Of a stretch of DNA of 57,900 nt, positions 56,101-57,900 are shown in pieces (within the stretch, counting starts at the first letter, position 1; each line of letters begins with the position of its first letter). The notes under the pieces are model-generated. The model was not told where the DNA came from. It saw only the letters and a list, made by a program, of their open reading frames with translations, and did not search any database. The stretch covers positions 1 to 57,900 of the forward strand of contig WIXG01000430.1 of assembly GCA_009869945.1 (NCBI GenBank), written 5' to 3'. The stretch is from Mesaphorura yosii (taxonomy: Eukaryota; Arthropoda; Collembola; Poduromorpha; Tullbergiidae). The position numbers were made by a program, and so were the translations under genes.

Positions 56101-57271
56101 GAAATCTCTCATGAGTGTAGCAACACCAACCACTTCAAAAGCCTCCACTAGTACGGCTTCAGCTACACCAAGAACAACTCCTGCAGTTGAGGCAGGGAAG
56201 GAAACTCCGAAGACGGGAAGCAAAGGTAAATCCGCAAATTAGTAGCTGAATGATACTTCAGTCAGATCAGGGGTATGATTATCGAATAATCGATTATCCA
56301 TTAATGTTTATTCAGCTGGAACTTCAACAGCAGCAGCAGCAGCAGTGACACCAAAACCTAAGAAGGTAAAGGAAAAGCGGTTGTTCGAGGGAATCCAGTT
56401 TTTTATGACAGCGAGTGGTGGTGCTGCCGGCGACCCATTGGGTTAGTGCTTTGCACTTACGTTTCGAGTCCTTGGATACCATGCTAACTTGTGGTACTTG
56501 GACTTAGGTTGCGCTCCGGTTGTTCTTCCTTACGACAAGGACGAATGCAGAGATTTGATTGAAAATGGCGGCGGTCGTATCATTGATGTTGTGGGAAACG
56601 AGTTAAAGGGAGCAAAACACCCCATGTACTTGATCTCAGACAGTTTTGCGAGAACAGTGAAATTCATTTACTGCGTGGCTTCTGGAATACCTTGTGTCTC
56701 ATATAAATGGGTTGTGGAATGTGCTAAGCAGGTTAGCTACCGAAATGAGCTAGAAATCGCAATACTTGTTAGAACCCAAAACTAATTATCCTGTCATTTT
56801 CGCAGGACTCTTTTATTGATTGGAAACCTTTTCAACTCGACTCTGGCTGGAGCATTGAGGAAAATAGAATCATTCCAGCGCATAACCGAACTCCACTGAA
56901 GGGTTTGAAGGTGTACATTACTGCGGAATCTGCTGATTTGTACAACTATTGGAAGCCAGTTTTGACAGCGGCGCAAGCCACATTGCTCAAGGCATACGCA
57001 AGTATGTTGTCAATTGTCGGTATCTCTGAGAATATGCACTAACCGCTTAATTTACATCTCAGAAGGCCCATTGATTCCGACTCAGACAGAAGTGCTTGTA
57101 ACTGACTCAACTTGCCCAGCCAACGTCATTAGTTACGCAAGCAAGAAGAATATTCCACTTGTAAAACCTGAGTGGTTGGTTCAAACTATCATTCGTGGAA
57201 AGAAGTCACCTTATGATGGTAGTGAGAAGTATCAATTGGATCAAAGCACAGAAGACACCGAGCAAGAGTAA
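53172..57271 (+). CDS. TP53BP1: TP53-binding protein 1-like DNA damage response protein (Tudor + tandem BRCT)
   Basis: The exons are 53172-53831, 53917-54244, 54334-54906, 54996-55115, 55182-55228, 55305-55632, 55729-55834, 55912-56225, 56316-56441, 56508-56731, 56806-57001 and 57063-57271, encoding 1,076 residues. 53BP1 binds methylated histone H4 at DNA breaks and directs repair choice. The first about 520 residues are low-complexity and acidic, with only a few SQ/TQ sites. The Tudor region follows at about 520-610 (GEIVFARWRDRSYYSGIIS, IKFDDNMDDV), then a basic Ser/Thr-rich segment (TPKRRKSN). The C-terminal BRCT pair comprises KRLFEGIQFFMT with IPCVSYKWVVEC, then LKGLKVYITAE with LVKPEWLVQTII. 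It is about half the length of human 53BP1 (1,972); the N-terminal ATM-target region is shortened. Upstream exons cannot be excluded, though the presumed 5' UTR looks non-coding. Confidence 0.92.
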
Positions 57272-57900
57272 ATGTTTGTAAACCTGGACTAGCTAAAGTC
57301 TTCAAGTAGTTAATAGTTAACCTTTTGAGTTAGTTGTCGGGATTTTCCATGTCTTACGACTGTTATTTTTGACTATTTCTCCATTTCGTGTCATTGTACT
57401 TTTCTTGTTTAAATTAAATATAAATATCAGTCGTAACTCTCAACCTATATATTTTGCGCTGTCTTTTCTCATTTTGAAGCTTCTATAGTAGTTGTGTTAA
57501 GTTTTTGTTTACTTATTCTCTGCTTTGCAAACACAGGACTGGATTTGAGATATTATTAGGAAGATAAGATAATGCTATGGATTGTATATACGATTGAGCA
57601 ACTGTAGGGTCAAAGGTAACATAAGTTTACTTGCTACAAAGATAAGATCTTTCTTCAGTAAGACCTCTGTCCTCGCTTACTTGGCTAGAACAGTTGTGAG
57701 AATTTTAGAAACGGGACTGCATATGTACTCATGAACGTAGGAGGTGACTGAGACCAACCGCCAACAAAGGCCAGAGAGTATGCATGCAGTGAGGACGTGT
57801 GGCCTGTGAGCCGAACAATAATAATGTTGCTGGGAATATAGCTTCTGAGACTATCTCTTCCTTCTGTAAGCAAATTAGGTTCTAGGGATGGCAATATGTT
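57272..57900. other. 3' flank of TP53BP1 to window end
   Basis: AT-rich 3' UTR-like DNA follows the stop codon (AAATATAAATAT near 57417). An open frame at 57685-57894 on the minus strand has no recognisable content. Nothing else is seen. Confidence 0.4.

Overview
The window is nuclear DNA from an invertebrate animal, most likely a springtail (Collembola) or another soil arthropod. The evidence is protostome innexins, short GT-AG introns (mostly 40-90 nt), arthropod-type gene content, and tandem GH45 endoglucanases like those known from springtails. No mobile element, rRNA, tRNA or CRISPR array was recognised. All gene models are manual splices that keep the reading frame; five have uncertain ends or junctions (PHYH-like 5' exon and last intron, BBE-like start, beta-1,3-galactosyltransferase first intron, the 148-codon reading frame at 22619-23065, and the small gene at 51067).

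Region 1 (1-14.7 kb) is accessory and rapidly changing. It holds two tandem M20 aminoacylase-1 genes (the second complete and secreted), two GH45 cellulase genes in opposite orientation with identical intron positions, a PHYH-like dioxygenase, an intronless BBE-like FAD oxidase, three paralogous small secreted proteins with a dibasic processing site, and a cysteine-rich secreted peptide with a decayed copy. Parts of this block have been duplicated as modules, including upstream DNA. A sequence resembling the cellulase promoter survives at 13.86 kb without its gene.

Region 2 (15.4-22.2 kb) has a small heat-shock protein gene with two alpha-crystallin domains and two tandem innexins (gap-junction subunits).

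Region 3 (23.4-43 kb) is mostly conserved housekeeping: an intronless EXT2 heparan-sulfate polymerase, an HMGB/DSP1 chromatin protein, an alpha-arrestin, a BTB/zinc-finger protein, a small membrane protein, the XPR1 phosphate exporter, a secreted protein with a bacterial look, and a beta-1,3-galactosyltransferase.

Region 4 (43.2-57.9 kb) has a fungal-type KHA1/Kef potassium-proton antiporter, a four-TM protein with a possible small divergent neighbour, and a compact TP53BP1 (Tudor plus two BRCT domains). The non-animal-looking genes (GH45 pair, BBE-like oxidase, 308-aa secreted protein, KHA1-like antiporter) sit in one contiguous animal locus, which suggests several separate horizontal acquisitions. 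That is inference, since no database search could be run.
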